64,000 nt of DNA from Aminobacter niigataensis (GTDB taxonomy: Bacteria; Pseudomonadota; Alphaproteobacteria; Rhizobiales; Rhizobiaceae), in assembly GCF_014200015.1 (NCBI RefSeq), contig NZ_JACHOT010000001.1, positions 310,001 through 374,000 of the forward strand. The letters run 5' to 3'. The notes under the pieces are model-generated. The model saw nothing but the letters and a program-made list of their open reading frames with translations, had not been told where the DNA came from and ran no database searches. Each line of letters starts with the position of its first letter. Positions within the stretch are counted from its first letter, which is position 1. Of this stretch, positions 18,840 through 25,884 are shown in pieces. The translations under genes were made by a program, and so were the position numbers.

Positions 18840-19160
18840 ATGCTTAGATCTTGGTTTCTGCCGCTAGGACTTGCTGTTGGCCTGCTCGCTTCACCGGTGG
18901 CGCTTCCTCCAGAGGCAATTGCCCAATCCAGTGTCAACATCGACATCAGCATTGGGACCAACCTCAACAGAGGCCGCGGGATATCCTGCAACCAGGGTGA
19001 AAGGCTGCTGCGCAATCGCGGTTTCCGAGATGTGCGCCGTGTCGACTGCCGCGGCCGGTTCTTTGTCTACCGGGCATGGCGCGGCAACACTCGCTTTGAG
19101 ATCGCCATTCGACAACGCGATGGTCGCGTGGTCGATGTGCGTCGAATTGGTCGAAGATAA
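18840..19160 (+). CDS. small secreted protein
   Basis: 106 residues. A signal peptide covers residues 1-29 (LRSWFLPLGLAVGLLASPVA, cleavage after AIAQ). The mature part is basic and Arg-rich, with RGISCNQGERLLRNRGF and VDCRGRFFVYRA; the two Cys could form a disulfide. The second half resembles PepSY-like or YpeB-like small periplasmic domains (FEIAIRQRDGRVVDVRRIGR), but I cannot assign it. AGGAGAG (18830-18836) sits 3 bp before the ATG. The repeat copy A lies just upstream. Confidence 0.75.
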   Translation: MLRSWFLPLGLAVGLLASPVALPPEAIAQSSVNIDISIGTNLNRGRGISCNQGERLLRNRGFRDVRRVDCRGRFFVYRAWRGNTRFEIAIRQRDGRVVDVRRIGRR

Positions 19161-19232
19161 GCAGGGCTACGATCACCTCGACAGGTGTCGACAGCGGTGG
19201 GAGGAGGATGCGCGCCTCAACGGGAGGGGCGA

Positions 19233-19478
19233 ATGGCGCGTGTTAGACGGTTCTTCACCAACCTGTTTGTCAACTTGTTGATAGCGATGGCTGTAGTCAT
19301 CTCGATCATCGCAGTCCCGCTTTCCGTGGTGGCTTTTTTGTTTACCGCTGCAACGGCGAATAGCGACCCGAACGAGCAGTATGAGGCGGTCATCATGTTC
19401 GTCTTGATGATGGGCGTGATCGGGGTCGTCGTCGCGGCGTGGGCAGTTTTGAGAAATCGACAAAGATCCATTCAATAG
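19233..19478 (+). CDS. small two-helix membrane protein
   Basis: 81 residues from ATG 19233, preceded by GGGAGGGG. Two membrane segments are separated by a short polar loop (TATANSDPNEQYE): one from NLLIAMAVVISIIAVPLSVV and one from VIMFVLMMGVIGVVVAAWAV. Basic residues at both ends suggest both termini face the cytoplasm. No recognisable family. Confidence 0.6.
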   Translation: MARVRRFFTNLFVNLLIAMAVVISIIAVPLSVVAFLFTAATANSDPNEQYEAVIMFVLMMGVIGVVVAAWAVLRNRQRSIQ

Positions 19479-19531
19479 TAATTGCTGCGAACAATCTCGA
19501 CTATAGACTAGCTTCCAAATACTCAGGCCGG

Positions 19532-19556
19532 CTGGACCGCTCGCTTCCCACCCCGG
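19532..19556. repeat. 25-bp direct repeat, copy 1
   Basis: CTGGACCGCTCGCT, then TCCCACCCCGG; identical apart from one base to 21214-21238. In both places it precedes a small gene and is in frame with it (reads LDRSLPTP). Confidence 0.75.
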
Positions 19557-19570
19557 CTTGGGCAATTCCG

Positions 19571-19783
19571 ATGTCAGATCGTTGGACAACAATGTTAAGC
19601 AGCGCGAGCCATCACAAGCGGCTTGTCTGTGAACTATACGTAGACAACCAGTTTGTTCTCCTCGTCTCAAACGAAGACGGGGAGCTTGAGGTAGAGATTG
19701 CGCCGACGGCTGCCTTTTCGCTCCCCCTTAACCAATTCGAGCGCGCGATTCAAACCTGCGTGGAGCGATTGCGAGACGCATGA
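19571..19783 (+). CDS. small acidic hypothetical protein
   Basis: 70 residues from ATG 19571; the frame stays open upstream through the 25-bp repeat. Two strands (RLVCELYVDNQFVLLVSN and GELEVEIAPTAAF) joined by an Asn-Glu-Asp-Gly turn are followed by a helix (LNQFERAIQTCVERLRD). The layout resembles the next two small genes. No signal peptide or membrane segment. Function unknown; no strong ribosome site is visible. Confidence 0.5.
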   Translation: MSDRWTTMLSSASHHKRLVCELYVDNQFVLLVSNEDGELEVEIAPTAAFSLPLNQFERAIQTCVERLRDA

Positions 19784-19837
19784 AGATGCGACGGTAACGT
19801 GCGGGTCGATGCGCGAGCCAGGGGGGTAAGAACCGAG

Positions 19838-20107
19838 ATGGGCCTGTTTTCGACTATTTTTCGCCCCCTGAAGCTGGCCTTCACAGGGACGCTTGTCCAC
19901 CAGATGGACACACCAATCTCAAGTGGGCTGACCTTGTCGCTGCGTCTGAAGCGCGATGGGCATGGGAAACACTATGTAGTGCTCGCTGGCTTCGCAGGAG
20001 GCGAGTATCAATACTACACGCTCGAATTGGCAGAATTCGCACAATTTGCCAGTTCAGTTGACGCTATCGAAGCGTCGATTGCAGCCAACGTCCTTCCGCC
20101 GTCCTGA
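19838..20107 (+). CDS. small hypothetical protein
   Basis: 89 residues from ATG 19838; a GGGGGG tract (19821-19826) is 11 bp upstream. The N terminus is basic and mildly hydrophobic (GLFSTIFRPLKLAFTGTLV). Two strands (GKHYVVLAGFAG and QYYTLELAEFAQF) precede a helix (SSVDAIEASIAAN). The strand-turn-strand-helix layout matches its neighbours. Function unknown. Confidence 0.5.
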   Translation: MGLFSTIFRPLKLAFTGTLVHQMDTPISSGLTLSLRLKRDGHGKHYVVLAGFAGGEYQYYTLELAEFAQFASSVDAIEASIAANVLPPS

Positions 20108-20201
20108 TCTCGGCTGAGATTGGCCGGGGATCACCCGCTCGGCCGGGAATTCGTCTGCTCAACCATCTCAAGTGTAGGGCTCACCAAAAGGAGCCCCCCC
20201 T

Positions 20202-20342
20202 ATGCCCAAACCGTTTCGCTCTCTAGTTCTCAATTTCATCGCCGCTCTTGTATTAGCGGCGGCGGACTTCATTCTAAGGCGGCCTGGGCTTGTAGCTCAG
20301 GCCCAGCTTGCACCACGAGGAACAAACGAATGCCGCGACTGA
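20202..20342 (+). CDS. 46-residue small membrane or secreted ORF
   Basis: ATG at 20202 follows a strong AAAAGGAG (20186-20193) at 8 bp spacing. The product starts PKPFRSLVLNFIAALVLAAA and continues to a polar tail with RRPGLVAQAQLAPRG; one hydrophobic segment is evident. The stop overlaps the next gene, whose ATG is at 20330, by 13 bp in another frame, so translation could be coupled. Confidence 0.5.
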   Translation: MPKPFRSLVLNFIAALVLAAADFILRRPGLVAQAQLAPRGTNECRD

Positions 20343-20527
20343 CCAACACAGCGCCCAACCGCGTGCTTCAGGTCGATACGCAAGTGGTCAACGAAGAGCC
20401 GCTACTGGCCCTGCTCAATCTTGAAACCGACGACGGGGCAGTCGAGCTTGCCATCAACCGCTCAGTGGCCGAACTGATGGTCGACCAGTTGATGACCTTG
20501 CTGGGGTATGACGAAGACGAAGAGTGA
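20330..20527 (+). CDS. small acidic hypothetical protein
   Basis: 65 residues. It starts PRLTNTAPNRVLQVDTQV, then LLALLNLETDDGAVELAI, a helix (AELMVDQLMTLLG) and a very acidic end. Same strand-turn-strand-helix arrangement as 19571 and 19838. CGAGG (20316-20320) lies 9 bp before ATG. The start lies inside the preceding small ORF. Function unknown. Confidence 0.55.
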   Translation: MPRLTNTAPNRVLQVDTQVVNEEPLLALLNLETDDGAVELAINRSVAELMVDQLMTLLGYDEDEE

Positions 20528-20554
20528 CCAGGCCGGCGGGAAAGCGCGTGAACC

Positions 20555-20782
20555 TTGCCGCCCACACCGATTGCTCGGCCGAGCCAGACGCTACATGGCT
20601 CACTTACGGGTGGTCGTGTCCGTCCTGATGCCGCCCATATCGAGGCGAAAGACTACGATAAGATCGGCAAGGAAGAGTCAGAACTCGCAATCGAACTTGC
20701 CAAAGAACTACTCAAAGCCGTCTACCAGTACACTTCATTGGTACAAAGGCTCACTGCTCTCAATAAGGCAAAGCCCACTTAG
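20555..20782 (+). CDS. doubtful small ORF
   Basis: Up to 75 residues from TTG 20555. Only the C-terminal half looks protein-like (EAKDYDKIGKEESELAIELA, then an amphipathic helix with AVYQYTSLVQRL). The N-terminal part is poor and no ribosome site is convincing. It may be a degraded gene or one that starts elsewhere. Confidence 0.3.
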   Translation: MPPTPIARPSQTLHGSLTGGRVRPDAAHIEAKDYDKIGKEESELAIELAKELLKAVYQYTSLVQRLTALNKAKPT

Positions 20783-20803
20783 CATCATTCCCCGGCGACG
20801 AAG

Positions 20804-20842
20804 CGCTGATGCTTGCCAGTTAGCGCCACGTCTGATTACCTT
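20804..20842. repeat. 38-bp dispersed repeat, copy B
   Basis: CGCTGATGCTTGCCAG at the 5' part and CGTCTGATTACC at the 3' part. It is the most divergent copy, yet the pairing CGCTGAT with GTTAGCG (two G-T pairs) keeps the hairpin. It ends 27 bp before the likely start of the small membrane protein at 20870. Confidence 0.65.
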
Positions 20843-20869
20843 GGGTTGTTTTCAGTAGGGGATTTCTGG

Positions 20870-21196
20870 TTGTTGCGTGCATTGAACTACCCGCTACTTC
20901 TTGTTCACGCTGCAGCTTGGGTGCTGCTTGCTGTTCTCGCTGCCCAAAACACTGGTCCCTATACGTTCGCCAGTTGTTGGCCCGTTATTCCGACCTACTT
21001 TCCACCAGTTACCCTTGCCTACCTGGCGGCGGCGGCTTACTCGATTTGCATATTGACGGTTTCGGTTTTCACAGCGCGCTTTCGTAACACAATACACCTC
21101 AAGATCGCCGCTCACCTATTCATAGTCGTGGTGGGCATTGTAGCGTGCTATCAGGCTGCTCGCGCTGCTGCTGCTGGTCCGGTCAGTTGCCTCTGA
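20870..21196 (+). CDS. small membrane protein
   Basis: About 108 residues. Three membrane segments are seen: YPLLLVHAAAWVLLAVLAA, VTLAYLAAAAYSICILTVSV and AHLFIVVVGIVACYQAARAA. The frame is open from 20813, inside repeat copy B, but AGGGGA (20857-20862) points to TTG 20870. No known family. Confidence 0.5.
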   Translation: MLRALNYPLLLVHAAAWVLLAVLAAQNTGPYTFASCWPVIPTYFPPVTLAYLAAAAYSICILTVSVFTARFRNTIHLKIAAHLFIVVVGIVACYQAARAAAAGPVSCL

Positions 21197-21213
21197 CCAA
21201 CGCGACGAACGGA

Positions 21214-21238
21214 CTGGACCGCTCGCTCCCCACCCCGG
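21214..21238. repeat. 25-bp direct repeat, copy 2
   Basis: Matches 19532-19556 with one C/T difference and lies 8 bp before the ATG at 21247, again in frame (LDRSLPTP). Confidence 0.75.
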
Positions 21239-21246
21239 ATGACAAC

Positions 21247-21756
21247 ATGCGAATAAAGTTGGCTGTAACTGTTGCGATTGGAGTGTTCACCCCCGCCGTC
21301 GCAGCATCATGGGCAACTCCCCCTTCAGGGCAGAGCGGCGAATGGACGGTCAAAGGCATCTGCAAAAGGCTGGTTGTTGCCAACGAGAACTTGCTGTCGG
21401 ATTGTACTGGTGAGGTAACGCGAACTAGGACGTCCGACGGCGTCGTGACGCTTCAATTCTCGACCGGGAGAGGAAAGCTAATCTTCCGTGCAAGGGAAAG
21501 CACCGCACGGCTTTGGCAGGGGTACCGATCGGTTCTTGAAGTTTACGAGATGGCTTTCGAGGCTCCCGGACAGGGAGCCATCGCCGCATACGGCAGTTGC
21601 GAATATGGTGCCCCTTATGTCGGACAGGCCACTATCAACTGTCGTGGCGGCAACGGCAGCTTTAAGACATGGGCCGCCACCGTTAAGACGGACGGGCCGT
21701 TGCCTGTCCCTGACAGCGAATACATAGCTCCTCGGATCAACAGTGTTCACGATTGA
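21247..21756 (+). CDS. secreted hypothetical protein
   Basis: 169 residues. A signal peptide covers residues 1-20 (RIKLAVTVAIGVFTPAVAA). The mature part has four Cys (ICKRL, SDCTG, GSCEYG, INCRGG) that may form two disulfides, and a beta-rich middle (VVTLQFSTGRGKLIFRARES). Lower GC than the flanking operons. No family recognised. The frame upstream runs through the 25-bp repeat, but the signal peptide fixes the start. Confidence 0.7.
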   Translation: MRIKLAVTVAIGVFTPAVAASWATPPSGQSGEWTVKGICKRLVVANENLLSDCTGEVTRTRTSDGVVTLQFSTGRGKLIFRARESTARLWQGYRSVLEVYEMAFEAPGQGAIAAYGSCEYGAPYVGQATINCRGGNGSFKTWAATVKTDGPLPVPDSEYIAPRINSVHD

Positions 21757-21806
21757 TGGGCTGGGATGCGGTGGTTACCCGCAATCGCGCTCAGCCGTTC
21801 CCTTGG

Positions 21807-22025
21807 TTATGAGCCAAGCGAGCGTTTCAGAAGGCCGCGTTCTATGAGATATTTCTGATGCCGATCTCTTACCAGAGCCGCAATGGCGACCAGGGCCGTG
21901 CAAGCAAAGCCCACGCCCAGAAACCAACCTACCGGTCCCAAAAGCCATCCGGTGGTTAGAACCACGATGGCCACTGCTACGATGGCACCAAGAGATATGG
22001 CAATGAACTTACGGCTGTCTATCAT
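21807..22025 (-). CDS. small membrane protein
   Basis: 72 residues from Met 22025 (or 86 from GTG 22067). Two membrane segments, FIAISLGAIVAVAIVVLTTG and VGWFLGVGFACTALVAIAAL, are followed by a basic tail (VRDRHQKYLIERGLLKR). It is the only minus-strand gene in this stretch of small genes. Function unknown. Confidence 0.55.
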   Translation of the reverse strand: MIDSRKFIAISLGAIVAVAIVVLTTGWLLGPVGWFLGVGFACTALVAIAALVRDRHQKYLIERGLLKRSLGS

Positions 22026-22385
22026 GGAAGGAAGACTAGGCACCTTCGCGACTGCCGGCAATATCACCCCGCCCGCTTAACGGGTGCCCTTTGATCCAGA
22101 AGTTCAGGGAGGTGCCGAGGTTTGGCATCTGCGGCGCGCCCAGCATATTAAGGATGCATTCGAATGGGGTATCGCCGGGCTACCACCTTCTTCTGTCGCT
22201 CTATTGATGCCTCATTCGGTGTACCACGCTTGCACCTAGAACCCGACCTATTGCTCGCGAGACATGTTTGATTTCCCGCCCCGTTAATGTTGGGGTGCCG
22301 CTCGATAAGCTCAGATGAGAAACGCTGCTGCTTGTCAGCCAGCGCCGCGTCTGGTTACTTGTCCAGATACACGGGGGGCGTGGGC
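22026..22385. other. gap with one weak 51-codon frame
   Basis: No confident gene in 360 bp. A frame from GTG 22084 to TAG 22239 reads DPEVQGGAEVWHLRRAQHIK, then DAFEWGIAGLPP; this looks protein-like but there is no ribosome site and no family. Copy C of the 38-bp repeat lies at the right end. Confidence 0.3.
22323..22360. repeat. 38-bp dispersed repeat, copy C
   Basis: CGCTGCTGCTTGTCAG at the 5' part and CGTCTGGTTAC at the 3' part; about 4 differences from copy A. It can form CGCTGCTG against CAGC-AGCG with one bulge. It ends 25 bp before ATG 22386 of the frameshifted secreted gene, like copy A before 18840. Confidence 0.7.
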
Positions 22386-22831
22386 ATGAAGGCGGTACTC
22401 TCCTCACTTGTGATGCTTGCTGTCGCAAGCTCTGCGGCCGTCGCACAGTCGGTGATCCCGAAAGGATGGTTCCTGCACGACGACCTGTCGCCCACACTGA
22501 CGCTCGCCTATTACGATCCTGCGTCCGGTGATGTCGACGTCTCGCTGACGTTGTCGTCGCGTTCTACCCGAAGTCCGGCGACATGAGCGAAGGGCGAAGC
22601 GCCAAGCTCGAACTGCGCAACGGCGACGCAACCCATTCCATCGATGCCACCGGCAAGACCTACAACGGCCGCTATGTCTTCGACGGACTGACGACCATGG
22701 AACCGGCACTGGGGAAGTTGCTCGTCGGCGGGTTCACGATCCTTGTCGGCGGCGAGGAAATAGGCACCTATACGCCGAACGAGAACGATGGTGCGCATGT
22801 GCGCAAACTGGCCGAAGCCTGCACCGGCTGA
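22386..22831 (+). pseudogene. frameshifted small secreted protein
   Basis: The first part starts with a signal peptide (KAVLSSLVMLAVASSAAVAQ) and continues to ASGDVDVSLT, then runs into a stop at 22584-22586 after a nonsense tail. The other frame picks up as AFYPKSGDMSEGRSAKLELR and ends in HVRKLAEACTG at 22831. The two halves read as one roughly 148-residue protein with a single-base shift near 22550-22565. Either the gene is broken or a base was misread. A start at ATG 22583 alone would lack the signal peptide. Confidence 0.65.
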
Positions 22832-22937
22832 CCGCCGTCGCAGTCCCTCGTCTGACGGTCCTGTTTTCAAGCTTCATTTCGAGAGGCGAATGTCGGAACA
22901 CAATAAGCTTCGCATCGAGCAAGGCGGCACAGCAATC

Positions 22938-23363
22938 ATGACGAAGAAACCTTCCTTCAACACACCAATACTGGCGTTATTGTCAGTCATGGCCATCACT
23001 GGTTGTCAGTCGACGACTGGCGGGGCTTCAAGCGCGAAAATCGAAGCTGGGTGGCTCCAACATGATGTGGCCATGCGTCAGGCCGATCAAATGAGAGTCC
23101 GAAATAGATTGCCAGTGTCCATCCAGTGCAAGGTAGATGGGGGGACATCTTCCGATCCTTCCCGCGCAGTAAGAGTCAAATGGGTTTCAACCGAGAAAGC
23201 GATCCGGTGGACATGGGCTGTCGGAGACGACCGTGATATTGCGAAGGCAAATACCATCGCGGCAGCAAACGGATTAAAGATTGCGTCCAAGTATCGCGCC
23301 ATCGATGCACGAACCAAGCTCTCCTCCGTATGCGCGATCTGGCACGGTAAGCCCGGGAACTAG
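22938..23363 (+). CDS. predicted lipoprotein
   Basis: 141 residues from ATG 22938. The lipobox is MAITGC (signal LALLSVMAITGCQS, Cys about residue 23), so it is probably an envelope lipoprotein. The rest (PVSIQCKVDGGTSSDPSRAV, then IRWTWAVGDDRDI) is unassigned. Alternative start: ATG 22890. It lies about 100 bp after the frameshifted gene. Confidence 0.65.
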   Translation: MTKKPSFNTPILALLSVMAITGCQSTTGGASSAKIEAGWLQHDVAMRQADQMRVRNRLPVSIQCKVDGGTSSDPSRAVRVKWVSTEKAIRWTWAVGDDRDIAKANTIAAANGLKIASKYRAIDARTKLSSVCAIWHGKPGN

Positions 23364-23516
23364 GAAACACAGGTTGCAAACCGCCTCGCGACGCGAGGGA
23401 TGTCCCTGACACTCGGGCAACGCTCCGCACTGGCGGTGGAGCATTGCTTGCCATCGGCCGTCAGCCTGACATGTGGCTCTGCGATCTTTTCCAAATCGCC
23501 AACTATCGTATACATT

Positions 23517-23549
23517 TTGTACGACACTCATCTTCCACATCGTACACAA
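23517..23549. promoter_or_regulatory. dyad upstream of aapJ
   Basis: TTGTACGA (23517-23524) mirrors TCGTACACAA (23540-23549), one extra base. It lies in an AT-rich patch about 100 bp before aapJ with other TATAC/GTATAC words around it. TNGTAC-type dyads are seen for GntR-family regulators; the regulator here is unknown. Confidence 0.4.
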
Positions 23550-23646
23550 TATATGCATACATAGCCCCGCGACAGATCGAGGCGACGTTGGCACCGGGGG
23601 AAGAATGGTGCCGGCGGCCTGCGATCGCCAATCGAGGGAGGGAAGC

Positions 23647-24666
23647 ATGAAACGTAAATTCCTGGCGCTGTGCGCCGCAACCGCCGCACTGATGGTCGGT
23701 GCCACCGCCGCGCAATCGGCCACGCTCGACACTGTCAAGGCGCGCGGCAAGCTGATCTGCGGCGTATCGCTCAGCACTCCTGGCTTTGCCGCCGCAGACG
23801 ACAAGGGCCGCATGCAGGGTTTTGACGCCGACATCTGCCGCTCGATCGCGGCTGCCGTGTTTGGCGATCCCGACAAGGTCGACTTCGTCCTGACCAACAT
23901 CAACACGCGCTTCCAGGCGCTGCAGTCGGGCGAGATCGACGTGCTGTCGCGCCAGACGACGGCGACTTTTTCGCGAGAGACGTCGCTCGGCATCGATTTT
24001 GGCCCGACCGTGTTCTATGACGGCCAGGGCCTGCTGGTGCCCAAGTCGCTCGGCGTAGCTTCCGCCAAGGAACTTACCGACGCCGCGATCTGCACCCTGC
24101 CGGGCACCACCACCTCGCAGAACCTGACCGACTTCTTCCGCACCATCGGCGGCAAGTTCGAGCTGGTCGTTTTCGAGAGCCCCGACGAGAACCGCGCCGC
24201 CTTCTACTCCGGCCGCTGCGAGGCGATCTCGTCCGACCGTTCCGACCTTGCCTCGATCCGCGCTGTCGCCAACAACCCCGACGACTACGTGCTGTTGCCG
24301 GAAACCATCTCCAAGGAGCCGCTGGCGCCCGCCGTGCGGCAGAACGATTCCAACTGGCGCGACATCGTTTCGTGGTCGGTGTGGATGCTGATGGCGGCCG
24401 AGGAGAAAGGTATTACCCAGGCCAATGTCGACGAGATGCTGAAGAGCGAGGACCCCGAGGTCCAGCGCATGCTGGGCGGTGCCGACGAGCTCGGCAAGAT
24501 GCTCGGCCTCGACAACAAGTGGGGCTACAACGTCATCAAGAGCGTTGGCAACTACGCCGAGGTCTTCGACCGCAATCTCGGCGAAAAGACCAAGCTCGGC
24601 ATGACGCGCGGGCCCAATACGCAGTGGAATGCCGGAGGCCTGCTCTACGCGCCGCCGGTCCGCTAA
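23647..24666 (+). CDS. aapJ: general L-amino acid ABC transporter, periplasmic binding protein
   Basis: 339 residues with a signal peptide (KRKFLALCAATAALMVGATA). The family-3 solute-binding fold shows VKARGKLICGVSLSTPGFA, then GFDADICRSIAAAVFGDP, DVLSRQTTATFSRET and GIDFGPTVFYDGQGLLVP. The long, distinctive AapJ C-terminal part (KWGYNVIKSVGNYAEVFDRN) is present. It binds many L-amino acids and delivers them to AapQM. GGGAGGGAAGC precedes ATG 23647. A hairpin separates it from aapQ, a usual way to make more binding protein than permease. Confidence 0.93.
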   Translation: MKRKFLALCAATAALMVGATAAQSATLDTVKARGKLICGVSLSTPGFAAADDKGRMQGFDADICRSIAAAVFGDPDKVDFVLTNINTRFQALQSGEIDVLSRQTTATFSRETSLGIDFGPTVFYDGQGLLVPKSLGVASAKELTDAAICTLPGTTTSQNLTDFFRTIGGKFELVVFESPDENRAAFYSGRCEAISSDRSDLASIRAVANNPDDYVLLPETISKEPLAPAVRQNDSNWRDIVSWSVWMLMAAEEKGITQANVDEMLKSEDPEVQRMLGGADELGKMLGLDNKWGYNVIKSVGNYAEVFDRNLGEKTKLGMTRGPNTQWNAGGLLYAPPVR

Positions 24667-24673
24667 GAATTGC

Positions 24674-24704
24674 AAGGTCCGCGCCGTAACCCGGCGCGGA
24701 CCTT
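24674..24704. terminator. hairpin between aapJ and aapQ
   Basis: AAGGTCCGCGCC (24674-24685) pairs perfectly with GGCGCGGACCTT (24693-24704), loop of 7. There is no T-run, so it is probably a partial terminator or a 3' protecting stem for the aapJ message rather than a full stop. Confidence 0.7.
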
Positions 24705-24734
24705 CTTCCCTGTTCACACGACATCGGCGCGCTC

Positions 24735-25883
24735 ATGCTGTTTTTGAACGACACGCGGTTTCGCGCGGCCTTCTACCAATTCGTCGCCATTTCAGCGGTG
24801 CTGCTCGCCGCCTGGGTGATGTACCGCACCGCGAGTGCGAACCTCGCCAGGCAGGACATCGCCACCGGCTTTGGCTTCCTGTCCAGGCAGGCCGGCATCG
24901 CCATCAGCGAGACCTCGATCGCCTACGGTCCGACCGACACGGTTGCCCGCGCCATCCTCGTCGGGCTGATCAACACCATCAAGGTGTCGTTCCTCGCAGC
25001 ACTCTTCGGCACCATCATCGGCGTTTTCGTCGGCATCGGCCGGCTGTCGGCCAATCCGCTGCTCAGCCGGCTGATGCTTGCCTATGTCGAGGTGCTGCGC
25101 AACGTTCCGCTGCTGCTCTACCTGTTCTTGTGGTATTTCCTGATCATCCTGGTGTTCCCGCCGGTGCGCCAGGCGATCCAGCTGTTTCCCGGCTTCTTCT
25201 TGTCCAACAGCGGCCTGGCCGTGCCATCGCTCGAATGGCACAGCGGTTTCGAACTTGTGCTTTCCGCACTTGGTCTCGGCATCGCCGCAGCACTCGTCGT
25301 GCGCAGTGTTGCCCGGCGCCGGCGCATCGCCAGCGGCCAGGCAAATGCCGGCTGGATCGTCGCGCTCATCCTGCTCATCTTGCCGGTGCTTGCTGTCTGG
25401 GCCAGCGGCCAGGTCTCGCTGTCGTGGAGTGCGCCGGAGGCCGGGCGCTTCCGCCTCACCGGCGGCTTGCAGATCCGCCCGGAGTTCGTGGCGTTGCTGG
25501 TCGGCCTGATGCTGAACCTGTCGGCCAGCGTCGCCGAGATCGTCCGTGCCGGCATCCAGGCCGTCAGCAAGGGTCAATGGGAAGCTGCACAGGCGCTCGG
25601 CCTGCCGCGCTCGCGCACGCTCAGGCTGGTGGTGCTGCCGCAGGCACTCAGGGTGATCGTCCCGCCTTTGACCAACACCTATCTCTCCGTGTTCAAGAAC
25701 AGCTCGCTCGCCATCGCCATCGGCTATCCCGACCTGGTGATGGTTTCGAACACCATCATGAACCAGACCGGCCAGGCGATGGAGACCATCGCCATCTTCA
25801 TGGGCATCTATCTCGGCCTGTCGGTGCTGATCTCGCTGTTCATGAACTGGTACAATGCGCGTGTCGCGCTGAAGACGCGCTGA
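24735..25883 (+). CDS. aapQ: general L-amino acid ABC transporter permease
   Basis: 382 residues, the usual length of AapQ, with a long N-terminal extension and about eight membrane segments. The conserved permease loop is EIVRAGIQAVSKGQWEAAQA, then LGLPRSRTLRLVVLPQALRV. The early segment DTVARAILVGLINTIKVSFL is the start of the histidine/glutamine-type permease domain. It starts 69 bp after aapJ and ends 1 bp before aapM starts. Confidence 0.93.
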   Translation: MLFLNDTRFRAAFYQFVAISAVLLAAWVMYRTASANLARQDIATGFGFLSRQAGIAISETSIAYGPTDTVARAILVGLINTIKVSFLAALFGTIIGVFVGIGRLSANPLLSRLMLAYVEVLRNVPLLLYLFLWYFLIILVFPPVRQAIQLFPGFFLSNSGLAVPSLEWHSGFELVLSALGLGIAAALVVRSVARRRRIASGQANAGWIVALILLILPVLAVWASGQVSLSWSAPEAGRFRLTGGLQIRPEFVALLVGLMLNLSASVAEIVRAGIQAVSKGQWEAAQALGLPRSRTLRLVVLPQALRVIVPPLTNTYLSVFKNSSLAIAIGYPDLVMVSNTIMNQTGQAMETIAIFMGIYLGLSVLISLFMNWYNARVALKTR

Positions 25884-25884
25884 C

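Noticed and set aside
20287-20320. tRNA-like words (TGTAGCTCAG)
   Set aside because: No anticodon arm, T-loop or acceptor stem follows; it lies in the small ORF at 20202.
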